NCBI RefSeq assembly: GCF_020171745.1
Contig: NZ_JAIVAH010000020.1
Coordinates: 1-64,000, forward strand
Length of the DNA: 64,000 nucleotides
From: Prescottella equi
GTDB lineage: Bacteria; Actinomycetota; Actinomycetes; Mycobacteriales; Mycobacteriaceae
Direction: 5' to 3'
The stretch's first letter is position 1. Each line of letters begins with the position of its first letter. Position numbers and translations under genes: made by a program. Positions 32,311 through 40,815 of this stretch are shown here, piece after piece. Under the pieces are notes generated by a model. The model worked only from the letters and a program-made list of their open reading frames with translations, did no database searches and had not been told where the DNA came from.

Positions 32311-33453
32311 TCACAGTCGCTGCCGGACGAACGGCGTCGAGTCCGGCAGCGACGCCGCCATCGTCCCGTCGTGGTTGGTCGGATAGGTCATGTAGGTGGC
32401 GTCGACCCCGGCCAGACGAAGGTCGGCGATGAGCTTGAACGACAGCGGCGCCGGCACCACGGTGTCGAGCAGGCCCTGCGCGATGAACAGCGACCGGTCG
32501 TAGCCGCTGGTGGGCACGCCCAGATACTCGGTCATCGCCGCGTGCATCGCGGGATCGCCGAGCGACCTTGTCAACAGCTCGCCCACCGACACACCCTTGA
32601 CCGCCTCGGCCTGTTCGTCGTAGCAAAGGGTTTCGGCGGCGTCGACGAGTTCCCGGCCGCGCGGAGTCAGGTAGCTGTCGACATCGACCTGCGGCATCGT
32701 CGCGCGCATTCCTGCGAGGATGTACGTGGCGAAGACCGTCAGGCCGTCCAACCCGAGCGGCGGAATCCACGGGCCGCCGATCGAGAACGCCGTCTCCAGG
32801 TTCGACGGCGCACCGGTCGTGACCGCGCCGCGGAAGTCGAGTTCCGGTGCGTAGCGCGTCGCCTCGTGCGCGCTGAACAGCGCCGCGTGTCCGCCCTGCG
32901 ACTGGCCGATCGCCATCCACCGCGGCGACAGCTCGGGCACAACGGCCCGCCCCGCCCGCACCATGTCGATCACCGCGGTCGCCTCGGACGCCCCTTCCAG
33001 ATAGGGATGGACACCGGGCGTGCCGAGTCCGATGTAGTCGGTCGCGACGATCGCGTATCCCTGGGACAGCCAGTGCCCCAGATAGTTCGAATCCCGCTGC
33101 GAGCGCGGGTTCCGCGAGGGTGCGCAGGCGTCGCCGAGCCCGACCGTGCCGTGCGCCCACGACACCACCGGCCACCCGCCCTCGGGCGGTGTGCCCTGCG
33201 GCACGAACACCACCCCGGAACTCTCTGCGGGACGCCCGGCCGCATCGCGTGTGGTGTAAGTGATCCGGTACTCGCGGGCGGTGCCCTGCAGCCCGAGACC
33301 GGGCGGCAGGGACTCGACCGACTGCACCCTGCCGGGTGCGGCCTCGGCGGACACTCCGCCCGCCGAGGCCGTAGTGGGCACCAGTGCAGCGAGGGCGGCA
33401 ACCGCCCCCACCGCGGTTGCCCGACGCAGTGACTCACTGATCGATCGACGCAT
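32311..33453 (-). CDS. Secreted alpha/beta-hydrolase, lipase family
   Basis: Exported protein of 380 residues with a signal peptide cleaved near residue 31 (PTTASA-GGV). GQSQGG gives nucleophile Ser185, AQGLLDTVVP the acid, and TNHDG the His. It shares the segment VATDYIGLGTPG with the preceding lipase, so the two are distant paralogues. The genes are convergent, 30 bases apart. It lies 99 bases downstream of the ssb-like gene on the same strand. Confidence 0.85.
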   Translation of the reverse strand: MRRSISESLRRATAVGAVAALAALVPTTASAGGVSAEAAPGRVQSVESLPPGLGLQGTAREYRITYTTRDAAGRPAESSGVVFVPQGTPPEGGWPVVSWAHGTVGLGDACAPSRNPRSQRDSNYLGHWLSQGYAIVATDYIGLGTPGVHPYLEGASEATAVIDMVRAGRAVVPELSPRWMAIGQSQGGHAALFSAHEATRYAPELDFRGAVTTGAPSNLETAFSIGGPWIPPLGLDGLTVFATYILAGMRATMPQVDVDSYLTPRGRELVDAAETLCYDEQAEAVKGVSVGELLTRSLGDPAMHAAMTEYLGVPTSGYDRSLFIAQGLLDTVVPAPLSFKLIADLRLAGVDATYMTYPTNHDGTMAASLPDSTPFVRQRL

Positions 33454-33552
33454 GTTCGCTCCCTCGGGCTTTCGTTTCCGCTCGGCCTGGGCGTGAAGCC
33501 ACTGTCGCAGACCGTGAGAGGGTTCGCCCGGCGAAACGTCGAACGTGACCGA

Positions 33553-34029
33553 CTACCCGGCGAGTGCTTCGGCCCGTTCCTCGACGATGCCGCCCTCCCC
33601 GTCGAGGCCTTCCGGTTCAGGTGTCGCCTCGCCCTCGACTTCGTCGCCGGCCGTGGCGGTCCGGGTCCGCCCCGACCGGTCGAGCCGGGCGCTGCAGCGC
33701 GCGAGGTCCGGCCCGATCGCCGCGGCCCGCATCTCGAGGTCGGAGCGCGACTCACCGTCCCGGGTCTTGTACTCGTTGGTGCGCAGCTCACCATGGGCGA
33801 TGATCGGGTCGCCCTTCATCAGCGACGCCCCCACGCCCTGGACGAGCCGGCGCCAGCAGCTCACCGTCAGGTAGAGCGTTCCGCCGTCCACCCACTCGCC
33901 GGATTCGCGGTCGCGCCGGCGGACGTTGCTCGCCATCCGGAAGCTCATCACCTCCTCGCCGGACGTTGTCTCGCGCTTGATCGGATCGGTGATCACGGTC
34001 CCCACCACCGTGCCGTGCGTCTCGTACAT
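33553..34029 (-). CDS. Single-stranded DNA-binding protein paralogue (Rv2478c-like)
   Basis: SSB-type OB-fold protein of 158 residues: MYETHGTVVGTVITDP starts the fold, and SFRMASNVRRRDRESGEW and LYLTVSCWRRL follow. The acidic C-terminal tip DDDIPF of the main replication SSB is missing; the tail is acidic and ends in AEALAG. It is therefore the second, non-essential SSB type of actinobacteria (SsbB-like), linked with competence, recombination or chromosome segregation. It closes the backbone block conserved with mycobacteria. Confidence 0.85.
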   Translation of the reverse strand: MYETHGTVVGTVITDPIKRETTSGEEVMSFRMASNVRRRDRESGEWVDGGTLYLTVSCWRRLVQGVGASLMKGDPIIAHGELRTNEYKTRDGESRSDLEMRAAAIGPDLARCSARLDRSGRTRTATAGDEVEGEATPEPEGLDGEGGIVEERAEALAG

Positions 34030-34490
34030 CGCTGTCCCCCTCGGCCGGCCGCCGCGGGAAGGTCCCGAGACGGCGAATGCACCGCCCCGGTCGGGACGAT
34101 GCATTCGACTGTGCCGTGGATCAGGCCTTGAACACGCCTGCGAGCGTGTTTGTGGATGAACCGAAGTGGCATCCACAGCGGCGTCCGGACCGCCCGGTCG
34201 CCGAGGCTTTCCGTCGGAGGCGCGTGATACAAGCTGCGGCTCGCGAACCGGTCGACGTGCCACTGAACGAGCTGTCCCCGGGACGCACCCCCTGCGCGCC
34301 GCTGTCACGAAAGCCTGGACGATCGTTCAATTCCGTTCCGAGTTAACGGAATTCATCGTTCCGACAGTTCCCACGCAACGGGATGTTGTCTTCGTCACAC
34401 TCCGAATGCTGTTCATGCTGGTGTCGCCGCCGCGGCGTCTGTCACACGACGCCGCGGCGGGCCCCTGTCCATGACCGATCTGGAGGTTCC
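34030..34490. other. 461-base intergenic region with several inverted repeats
   Basis: No convincing gene is seen. Three inverted repeats stand out: CGAATGCA/TGCATTCG (34074-34081, 34100-34107), AACACGC/GCGTGTT (34131-34137, 34144-34150), and AATTCCGTT/AACGGAATT (34329-34337, 34345-34353). The last lies in an AT-richer stretch about 140 bases before the phosphatase gene and looks like an operator. Confidence 0.5.
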
Positions 34491-35258
34491 ATGTCCCGCC
34501 GACTCAGACTTCACGCCACCCTGGCCGCCGCGGCCACCGTTCTCGTCTCGCTCCCGCTCGTCACCGGGTCCGTCGCCGCGGCGCGGCCGGACAGCAACTC
34601 GAGCGTGTCATGGCCGATCGGCAGCGGCTCCACCGCGGTCGACCCGTCGGCGGGGTACGACATCCTCTTCGTGCGCCACGGCCACACCACCTACCCACAG
34701 CCGGAGGAGGAACTGTCTCCGTTGGGCATCGAACAGGCGGCAGCGCTGGCCGAGAAGCTCGAGGATGCGCCGGTCAACGCGGTCCACACCTCGATGATGC
34801 TGCGGGCGTTCCAGACCGGTGACAACGTCGCGTCCGATCACAACGTGCCGGTGCTCGCCGACAAGAACCTCCGAGAGATCGCGTTCCATGCTCCCGCCGA
34901 GGTGCCGCCGGCCGAACAGACGGCGTACTTCAGCAACATCGTGAGGCAGTGGGTCAACGGCGAGGAACGTGACAACGATTTCGGCGGCGAAGGCTATCGC
35001 GCGATCGAGGCGCGCTGGAACACCTGGTGGGAGGGCTTCCTCCGGCAGCACCGCAACGACCGGGGGACCGCTGTCGTCGTCGCCCACGGCGGGGTCTTCG
35101 GTGTGATGCTTCCCGCCACCTGTAGCAACGAGATCACCGCGGACTTCGCGGTGTCCAACCCGCTCGACAACACCGGCATCGTCAAAGCCCGGTTGCACCC
35201 GAACGGCACCCTCACCTGCAGCGAGTGGAACGGCGTAGCCGTCCCCAGCGCGTCCTGA
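34491..35258 (+). CDS. Exported histidine phosphatase (phosphoglycerate mutase family)
   Basis: Protein of 255 residues with a Sec-type signal peptide cleaved near residue 31. The phosphohistidine motif is FVRHGHT with His63, followed by MMLRAFQT and the second catalytic His in VVAHGGVFG. The exported location and the lack of glycolytic mutase features suggest a phosphatase on a secreted or periplasmic substrate. GGAGG lies four bases before the ATG. Confidence 0.82.
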   Translation: MSRRLRLHATLAAAATVLVSLPLVTGSVAAARPDSNSSVSWPIGSGSTAVDPSAGYDILFVRHGHTTYPQPEEELSPLGIEQAAALAEKLEDAPVNAVHTSMMLRAFQTGDNVASDHNVPVLADKNLREIAFHAPAEVPPAEQTAYFSNIVRQWVNGEERDNDFGGEGYRAIEARWNTWWEGFLRQHRNDRGTAVVVAHGGVFGVMLPATCSNEITADFAVSNPLDNTGIVKARLHPNGTLTCSEWNGVAVPSAS

Positions 35259-35271
35259 CCGATGTCCGTGG

Positions 35272-35298
35272 TCGCTCCCGCCGGTACGGCGGGAGCGA
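35272..35298. terminator. Bidirectional terminator
   Basis: A perfect 12-base-pair stem (35272-35283 with 35287-35298) and a three-base loop lie between the convergent phosphatase and CopD-CtaG genes. Confidence 0.8.
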
Positions 35299-35325
35299 TC
35301 ACGTCCGCGACGGTGTCGACGGTGC

Positions 35326-37356
35326 CTACAGCCCACCCTCCCGGTCGCGCCGGGCGAGTTCGGCGAACATCGCGTTGTGCGCGGCCAGGTCCGCGTCGTC
35401 GTCGCGCTCGGCGGCGCGGTCGACACGCTTGGCGGTCTTCTGGTCGCTGCGCGACCACTGCACCAGCAGCGCCAGCATGACGAGCACGAGCGGGACCTCG
35501 CCGGTGGCCCACGCGATCGAACCGCCCAACTGCTGATCGTTGAGCAGGTCGGTGTTCCACTCCAGGCCGAGCGACCGGTAGAAGGTGGCGCCCATCACCT
35601 CGCCCATGCTCATCAGCGCGATGCCGAAGAACGCGTGGAACGGCAGCGAGCCGAACACCATCGCCAGCTTGGTGATGGGCTGCAGCTGGCGCGGCGACGG
35701 GTCGACGCCGATCACGACCCAGTAGAACAGGTAGCCGCTGAGGATGAAGTGCACGTTCATCAGCAGGTGCGCGGTGTGGCTGTCGACGTTGGCGCCGAAG
35801 ATGCCGCCGAGGTACAGCGCGTAGAAGCCGCCCACGAACATCACCGACGCCACCAGCGGGTGGGTGAGGAAGCGCGAGATCGGGCTGTGCAGGAAGGCGA
35901 GGAGCCACTCACGCGGGCCCGGGACACCGTCCTTGCCGGCGGGGCGCATCGCGCGCAGCGCGAGCGTGAACGGTCCACCGAGCACCAGCAGCACCGGGGC
36001 CAGCATCGACAGCGCCATGTGGGCGCCCATGTGGACACTGAACATCGCCGGCGCGTACCGGCCGACACCCGACGACGTCCCGATCAGCAGAACCAGGCAG
36101 CCGGCGAACCACGCGATGGTCCGGCCCACCGGCCAGCTGTCGCCGCGCTTGCGCAGGGTCCGCAGACCGACGAAGTAGAGCACGGCGAGGATGATCGCGG
36201 CGGTGCCGAAGATCAGGTCGAAGCGCCAGTCCAGCATCAGCTTCGCGAAGGTCGGCGGACCGTCGAGGTTGTAGCCGAGCTCGACCTCGGTGAGCGTCGG
36301 CACCGACGACGGCGGGGGCGGCGGGGTGCGGCCGAGTCCGACGGCGATGCCGATCGTCGCGGCGAACACGAGGGCCTCGGCACCCGCGAACCGGACGAGC
36401 GCGCCCCGCGACTCCGGGTCGGCGGCGAGCGCGGGCAGCGCGCGTCGACGCTGGAGGAAGCCGAATACACCGAGCACCACCAGCGCGACGATCTTCGCGA
36501 CGATCAGGCGCCCGTAGGTGGTGGAGAACAGGTCGTCGAGCGGCACCCGGACGAGGGCGTTGACGACGCCGCTGATGGCCATCGCCACGAAGCAGATCGT
36601 CGCGACGAACGAGAAGCGCCGGGCGGCGACGTCGGTGTAGGCGCCGCGACGGCGGGCGTGCGCGAGCAGCGCGAACAGTCCGCCCGCCCAGAAGGCGGCA
36701 CCGACGAGGTGCCAGATGAGGCTGTTGGTGGCGACGTCGTGCGAGCCACCCGAGGACGAGTGCCCGGTCAGGGCCAGCGGCATCATCGTCGCGACGCCGA
36801 GCGCCAGCAGGAACGGCGTCCAGGACCAGCGCAGCGCGATCCGGCACACGATCGCCAGGACCACGGCCATGATCGCGGTCCACTGCCACGCGACGGCGGT
36901 CTCGACCTGCCCGATCGCCGAGAACAGGTTCGACGGCTTGACGGCCTCGGAGAACGGCTGACCCGACGTGTCCGACAGCGTCAGCGGCACCATGACGACC
37001 GCACTCAGTGCCCACACGAAGGCGGCATGAGAGGCGGTGCGCAGCGCGCGGTAACCGTCGACGTCGAGGACGCCCGTCTTCTGTGGCGGCACCATGAACG
37101 CCGAGAACAGCAGCGAACCGATCGCGATCACGGCGGCGATCTCGCTGACCGCGCGCAGGGCCGGTAGTCCGTACGTGGTGAGCGGGCCCGGATCCGGGAT
37201 GCCCATCAGCACCAGCGCCTGGGACGCCGACATGGCGACCACCAGGGCGGCGACGAGGCCGGCGAGGACGCCACTGACCGCGAAGAACAGGCCGGAACCG
37301 GGACGGGACGAGGGAACGGGAGCGTGCTCGGTCTGCTCACGCACGGGTGTTGCCAT
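35326..37356 (-). CDS. CopD-CtaG fusion, copper and cytochrome oxidase assembly membrane protein
   Basis: Integral membrane protein of 676 residues with about 15 predicted helices. The first half resembles CopD copper-resistance proteins (His-containing helices such as LTGHSSSGGSHD and LIWHLVGAAFWAGG). The second half is a CtaG_caa3-type domain with MFSVHMGAHMALSMLAPVLL and VNVHFILSGYLFYW-like helices. The same fusion exists in mycobacteria (Rv0102). It may move copper to aa3 oxidase. It lies 43 bases after the cox VWA gene on the same strand; CO dehydrogenase also needs copper, so the link may be functional. Confidence 0.87.
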   Translation of the reverse strand: MATPVREQTEHAPVPSSRPGSGLFFAVSGVLAGLVAALVVAMSASQALVLMGIPDPGPLTTYGLPALRAVSEIAAVIAIGSLLFSAFMVPPQKTGVLDVDGYRALRTASHAAFVWALSAVVMVPLTLSDTSGQPFSEAVKPSNLFSAIGQVETAVAWQWTAIMAVVLAIVCRIALRWSWTPFLLALGVATMMPLALTGHSSSGGSHDVATNSLIWHLVGAAFWAGGLFALLAHARRRGAYTDVAARRFSFVATICFVAMAISGVVNALVRVPLDDLFSTTYGRLIVAKIVALVVLGVFGFLQRRRALPALAADPESRGALVRFAGAEALVFAATIGIAVGLGRTPPPPPSSVPTLTEVELGYNLDGPPTFAKLMLDWRFDLIFGTAAIILAVLYFVGLRTLRKRGDSWPVGRTIAWFAGCLVLLIGTSSGVGRYAPAMFSVHMGAHMALSMLAPVLLVLGGPFTLALRAMRPAGKDGVPGPREWLLAFLHSPISRFLTHPLVASVMFVGGFYALYLGGIFGANVDSHTAHLLMNVHFILSGYLFYWVVIGVDPSPRQLQPITKLAMVFGSLPFHAFFGIALMSMGEVMGATFYRSLGLEWNTDLLNDQQLGGSIAWATGEVPLVLVMLALLVQWSRSDQKTAKRVDRAAERDDDADLAAHNAMFAELARRDREGGL

Positions 37357-37399
37357 GGCTACCAGGGTAGGACCTACGACAATCTGTCGGACTCGTGCC

Positions 37400-38647
37400 T
37401 CACCTCAGTCGCGGCGCCCGGAGTGCTCGCGGACCGCCGACGATCTCGAGCATCTCGGCCAGCGCCCGCACGGTGTGCGCGGGCAGGAACTCGTCGCAGT
37501 ACGGCAGCGCCGCCGCCATCGAACCCGCCACCGGTTCGAAACCCGGTTGGGCGGCGCGGGGATTGAGCCACACGAGCCGATGGGCGCGGCGGCCGACCCG
37601 CGCCACCGCGCGCTCCAGGTCGGCGGGATCGTCGCTGTCCCAGCCGTCCGACGCGATGATCACGACAGCGCCGCGTAGCGCCGAACCGTGTGGCGAGGAC
37701 AACAGTGCGTCCAGGCTCCGGGCGATGTGGGTGCCGCCGAATCGGTCGACGACGCGCTCCGTCGCGCGCTCCGCGGCCACCTCGGCGCTGCGGTGCGCGA
37801 GCGTCGGGGTCAGGCGGGTGAGCCGGGTCGAGAACGCGAACACCTCCGCGTCGCCGGGGCGGGAGCGCAGCACGGCAGCGCGCATCAGATGCAGATAGGC
37901 GTCGGCGTATCCGCGCATGGATCGGCTCACGTCACACACCAGCACGATCCGGCGGGGACGCGAGCGCGGCCGGTCCCGCGCCACCCGGATCGGTTCGAAC
38001 CCGGTGCGGCGGGCGCGGCGCATCGTCGCGCGCAGATCCACCCGACCGTGCCGGTGTGGCTCGCGGCGGCGACTCGGCCGGGTGGGCCACCGCCGTCGGG
38101 CTGCCTCGAGCCCACGACCGAGCGCCCGCAGATCCGCGTCGTCGAACGCACCGAACGCCTCGCCGGCGAGATCCTCGCGCGGGCTCGGCAGCCGCATCCA
38201 GATCCCGGCCGCGTCGGCGACGGGGGCGGTCGCGTCGTCCGGCACGCCCTGGCGCGTCACCCACGGTGGGGCGGTCGGGCCCTCCCCCGCGTCGCGCCCG
38301 GGTGCGGAGGTACCGGGTTCGGGTCCGGCGGGCCGGTGCCGCGGCGCCTGCCGGTCGGCGGCGCGGGCCGCCGGGTCGAGCGGGAGCACCGTGTCGGCGA
38401 ACACCGCCGCGAAGACGGCGTCGAACCGGTCGAGGTCGATCTGGCGGCCGACGAGCGTGACGCGAGCGGTCCAGTAGAGCCGACGCCGGTCGGTCGGTGG
38501 CCACACCCGCAGCGCCTCTGTGAACCGGGCCGCCCCACTCGCCGACACCGCGACCCCGGACGACCGGGCCCGCGTCACCAGCGCGACGGCGAACGCGGCG
38601 AGGTCCACCCCGCGGAACAGGGGCGCCGGAATGCCCGACGGCGTCAC
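37400..38647 (-). CDS. coxE: VWA-domain protein, CoxE-like
   Basis: Protein of 415 residues with a C-terminal von Willebrand A domain. The MIDAS metal site is DVSRSM, and FGGTHIARSLDALL and IIASDGWDSDDP complete it. CoxE and its partner ATPase CoxD work in inserting copper and sulfur into the Mo site of CO dehydrogenase. The GTG start overlaps the coxG stop (GTGA). Its partner MoxR ATPase is two genes upstream in the same operon. Confidence 0.85.
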   Translation of the reverse strand: MTPSGIPAPLFRGVDLAAFAVALVTRARSSGVAVSASGAARFTEALRVWPPTDRRRLYWTARVTLVGRQIDLDRFDAVFAAVFADTVLPLDPAARAADRQAPRHRPAGPEPGTSAPGRDAGEGPTAPPWVTRQGVPDDATAPVADAAGIWMRLPSPREDLAGEAFGAFDDADLRALGRGLEAARRRWPTRPSRRREPHRHGRVDLRATMRRARRTGFEPIRVARDRPRSRPRRIVLVCDVSRSMRGYADAYLHLMRAAVLRSRPGDAEVFAFSTRLTRLTPTLAHRSAEVAAERATERVVDRFGGTHIARSLDALLSSPHGSALRGAVVIIASDGWDSDDPADLERAVARVGRRAHRLVWLNPRAAQPGFEPVAGSMAAALPYCDEFLPAHTVRALAEMLEIVGGPRALRAPRLR

Positions 38648-39318
38648 CGCCGACGCGACCGCAGGACGGTGAAGACGACGGCCGCCGCGACCGCCGCCGC
38701 GAGCCACGGTAGGAACCGGCGGGCGGCACCCACCCCGGACAGCTCGACGAGATCGATCGGCTCGACCTCCGGTTCGACGGCGACGACGCCGGTCAGGGGC
38801 GACACCGGAGTGACGCCGTCCGCGTGGGTCGGCGTGGCCGACCCCGTGGCCGACCCCGTCTCCGACCGCGAGGTCTCCGCAGAGAGCCTGTCCTCGAGCG
38901 ACGACGCGAACTGCCCCATCAGCTTCGCCGACACCTGCGCGATCATCCCGCTGCCGAACTGGGCGAGCTTGCCGACCACCTTCATGTCGGTGTCGACGGT
39001 CACCCGCGTCGCGTCGCCGTCCTCGTGCAGGCGGGCCGTGATCGTGGCAGTGGCATTGCCACTGCCCCGCTTCTCCCTGCCGCGCGCATCGATCACCGCG
39101 GTGTGGGACTGCGGGTCCTTCTCCGCGAAGGAGGCGCGGCCGGCGAACTCGGTCGTGACCGGACCGACCTTGATCTTGACGGTGCCGAGGTAGTCGTCGC
39201 CCTCGCGGCCCGTCATCCGCGCACCCGGCAGCAACGGTGCGATGCCTTCGAGGTCGGTGAGCACCTCCCACGCCCGATCGATCGGGGCGTCGACCGTGAA
39301 CTGGTCTGCAATCTTCAT
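38644..39318 (-). CDS. coxG: CoxG-like SRPBCC protein with membrane anchor
   Basis: Protein of 224 residues. The N-terminal 145 residues form a CoxG/SRPBCC domain (MKIADQFTVDAPIDRAWEVL). A Ser/Thr/Pro-rich linker and a C-terminal transmembrane helix (about 203-220) follow, ending in RSRRR. CoxG recruits CO dehydrogenase to the membrane and, by recent work in mycobacteria, delivers menaquinone to it. The tail anchor here fits that role. It overlaps coxE and follows the MoxR gene by 10 bases. Confidence 0.87.
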   Translation of the reverse strand: MKIADQFTVDAPIDRAWEVLTDLEGIAPLLPGARMTGREGDDYLGTVKIKVGPVTTEFAGRASFAEKDPQSHTAVIDARGREKRGSGNATATITARLHEDGDATRVTVDTDMKVVGKLAQFGSGMIAQVSAKLMGQFASSLEDRLSAETSRSETGSATGSATPTHADGVTPVSPLTGVVAVEPEVEPIDLVELSGVGAARRFLPWLAAAVAAAVVFTVLRSRRR

Positions 39319-39328
39319 CGTCGTCCTC

Positions 39329-40228
39329 TCATCCTGTCTCTCCGCTCGCGGCGTACGCGCTCACCGCGTCGGCCAGCACGGTCCGGTCGTCGGGGGTCTT
39401 GGCGATCGCGCCGAGGCTCGCGAGTGCGTCGGCGGGCGCGAGGTCGGCGGCGCCGAGCGCGGCGAGCGCCGACACCCAGTCGATGGCCTCCGCGACGCCC
39501 GGGGCCTTGTCGAGGTCGAGGGTGCGGGCCGTTCGCAGGAAGTCGGTGACGCTCGCGATCAGCGGGTCCGTCGCGCCGGGGACGGTGCGGCGCAGGATCG
39601 CCGCGGCCCGCTCCGGTTCCGGGTAGTCGATCCAGTGGTAGAGGCAGCGCCGGCGCAGTGCGTCGTGCAGGTCCCGGCTGCGATTCGACGTGAGCAGGAC
39701 GATCGGCGGCCGGTCCGCGGCGAAGGTGCCGATCTCGGGCACCGTCACCGCCGCTTCGCCGAGGAACTCGAGCAGCAGCGCCTCGAATTCGTCGTCCGCG
39801 CGGTCGATCTCGTCGATCAGTAGTACCGGAGGGATCGGCCCGCGCTGCCGCACGCAGCGCAGGATGGGGCGCTCGAGCAGGAACGGTTCGGTGAACAGGT
39901 CCGCCTCCTGCATGCGCTCACCGCGGGCCTCGGACAGCCGGACGGCCAGCAGTTGCCGCTGGTAGTTCCAGTCGTAGAGGGCTTCGTCGGCGCCGAGGCC
40001 TTCGTAGCACTGCAGCCGCACCAGCGGAGTGCCCAACGCCGCGGCGAGCGCCTTGGCCGCCGTCGTCTTGCCCACCCCGGGTTCCCCCTCGAGCAACAGC
40101 GGCCGACCCAGTTGCAGCGCCAGGAACAGCGCGGTCGCGGTGCCGTCGTCGAGGAGGTAGTCCCGCGCGTCGAAGCGCCGGATCAGCGTGTCGACGTCGG
40201 GGACGATCGCAGTGACGGCATCGGTCAC
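39329..40228 (-). CDS. coxD: MoxR-family AAA+ ATPase, CoxD-like
   Basis: Chaperone ATPase of 299 residues. Walker A is GEPGVGKT at 48-55, Walker B is VLLIDEID at 135-142, and LLTSNRSRDLHDALRRRCLYHW is the sensor 1/arginine-finger region of MoxR proteins. CoxD drives the late maturation of the CuSMoO2 cofactor. The GTG start overlaps the nucleotidyltransferase stop (GTGA at 40225-40228). Confidence 0.88.
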   Translation of the reverse strand: MTDAVTAIVPDVDTLIRRFDARDYLLDDGTATALFLALQLGRPLLLEGEPGVGKTTAAKALAAALGTPLVRLQCYEGLGADEALYDWNYQRQLLAVRLSEARGERMQEADLFTEPFLLERPILRCVRQRGPIPPVLLIDEIDRADDEFEALLLEFLGEAAVTVPEIGTFAADRPPIVLLTSNRSRDLHDALRRRCLYHWIDYPEPERAAAILRRTVPGATDPLIASVTDFLRTARTLDLDKAPGVAEAIDWVSALAALGAADLAPADALASLGAIAKTPDDRTVLADAVSAYAASGETG

Positions 40229-40815
40229 GAGGCGTCCCGATCCTGGTCGAGCAGCGCCCGGTACTCGTCCCACGTGTCGACGTCGAGCGGGATCCGCCCC
40301 TCGGCGGGCACGTCGAACACGTCGATGTCGTTACGGTCGAACAACTTCCAGACGGCCTTGTCGCCGTACAGTTCGGCGAGGTCACCGAATACGCCCCGCC
40401 CCAGCCACAGTGGATGGCCCTCGCCGTCGCGGTAGCGGCACAGTCCGATGTTCTCGAGGCGTCCCCGCGCGACCAGCTCGCGCACCGTCCCGGGACGCAC
40501 CCCGGGTTGGTCGCCGAGCATCAGCACGATCCCGGAGGCGAGCGGATCAACCTCCGAAAGTGAGGCTTTCACCGACGCCGAGCACCCGCTCGCCGCGTCC
40601 GGGCAGTGCACGACGGTGCACCCGCCGAGGTCGACGAGGTCCTCGATGGCCTCCGCGGACCCGGGCACCGCCACCAGCAACTGGTGGAAGTTGCAGGCGC
40701 GGGCGACCGCGAGCGTCGCGTCGAGCAGGGTCGCGCCCCGGTACGGCAGTAGCTGTTTCGGCCGGCCCAGCCGCCGCGAGGATCCGGCGGCGAGGACCAG
40801 TCCGGTCACGAACAT
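40225..40815 (-). CDS. MobA-like molybdenum cofactor nucleotidyltransferase
   Basis: Protein of 196 residues of the MobA/MocA NTP-transferase family. The nucleotide loop is LVLAAGSSRRLGRPKQLL, and MLGDQPG holds the metal-binding Asp. CO dehydrogenase uses molybdopterin cytosine dinucleotide, and MocA makes it, so CTP transfer is the likely reaction. The ATG at 40813-40815 overlaps the end of the preceding xdhC-YHS gene by 10 bases; a GTG at 40807-40809 would give a GTGA overlap. Confidence 0.85.
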   Translation of the reverse strand: MFVTGLVLAAGSSRRLGRPKQLLPYRGATLLDATLAVARACNFHQLLVAVPGSAEAIEDLVDLGGCTVVHCPDAASGCSASVKASLSEVDPLASGIVLMLGDQPGVRPGTVRELVARGRLENIGLCRYRDGEGHPLWLGRGVFGDLAELYGDKAVWKLFDRNDIDVFDVPAEGRIPLDVDTWDEYRALLDQDRDAS

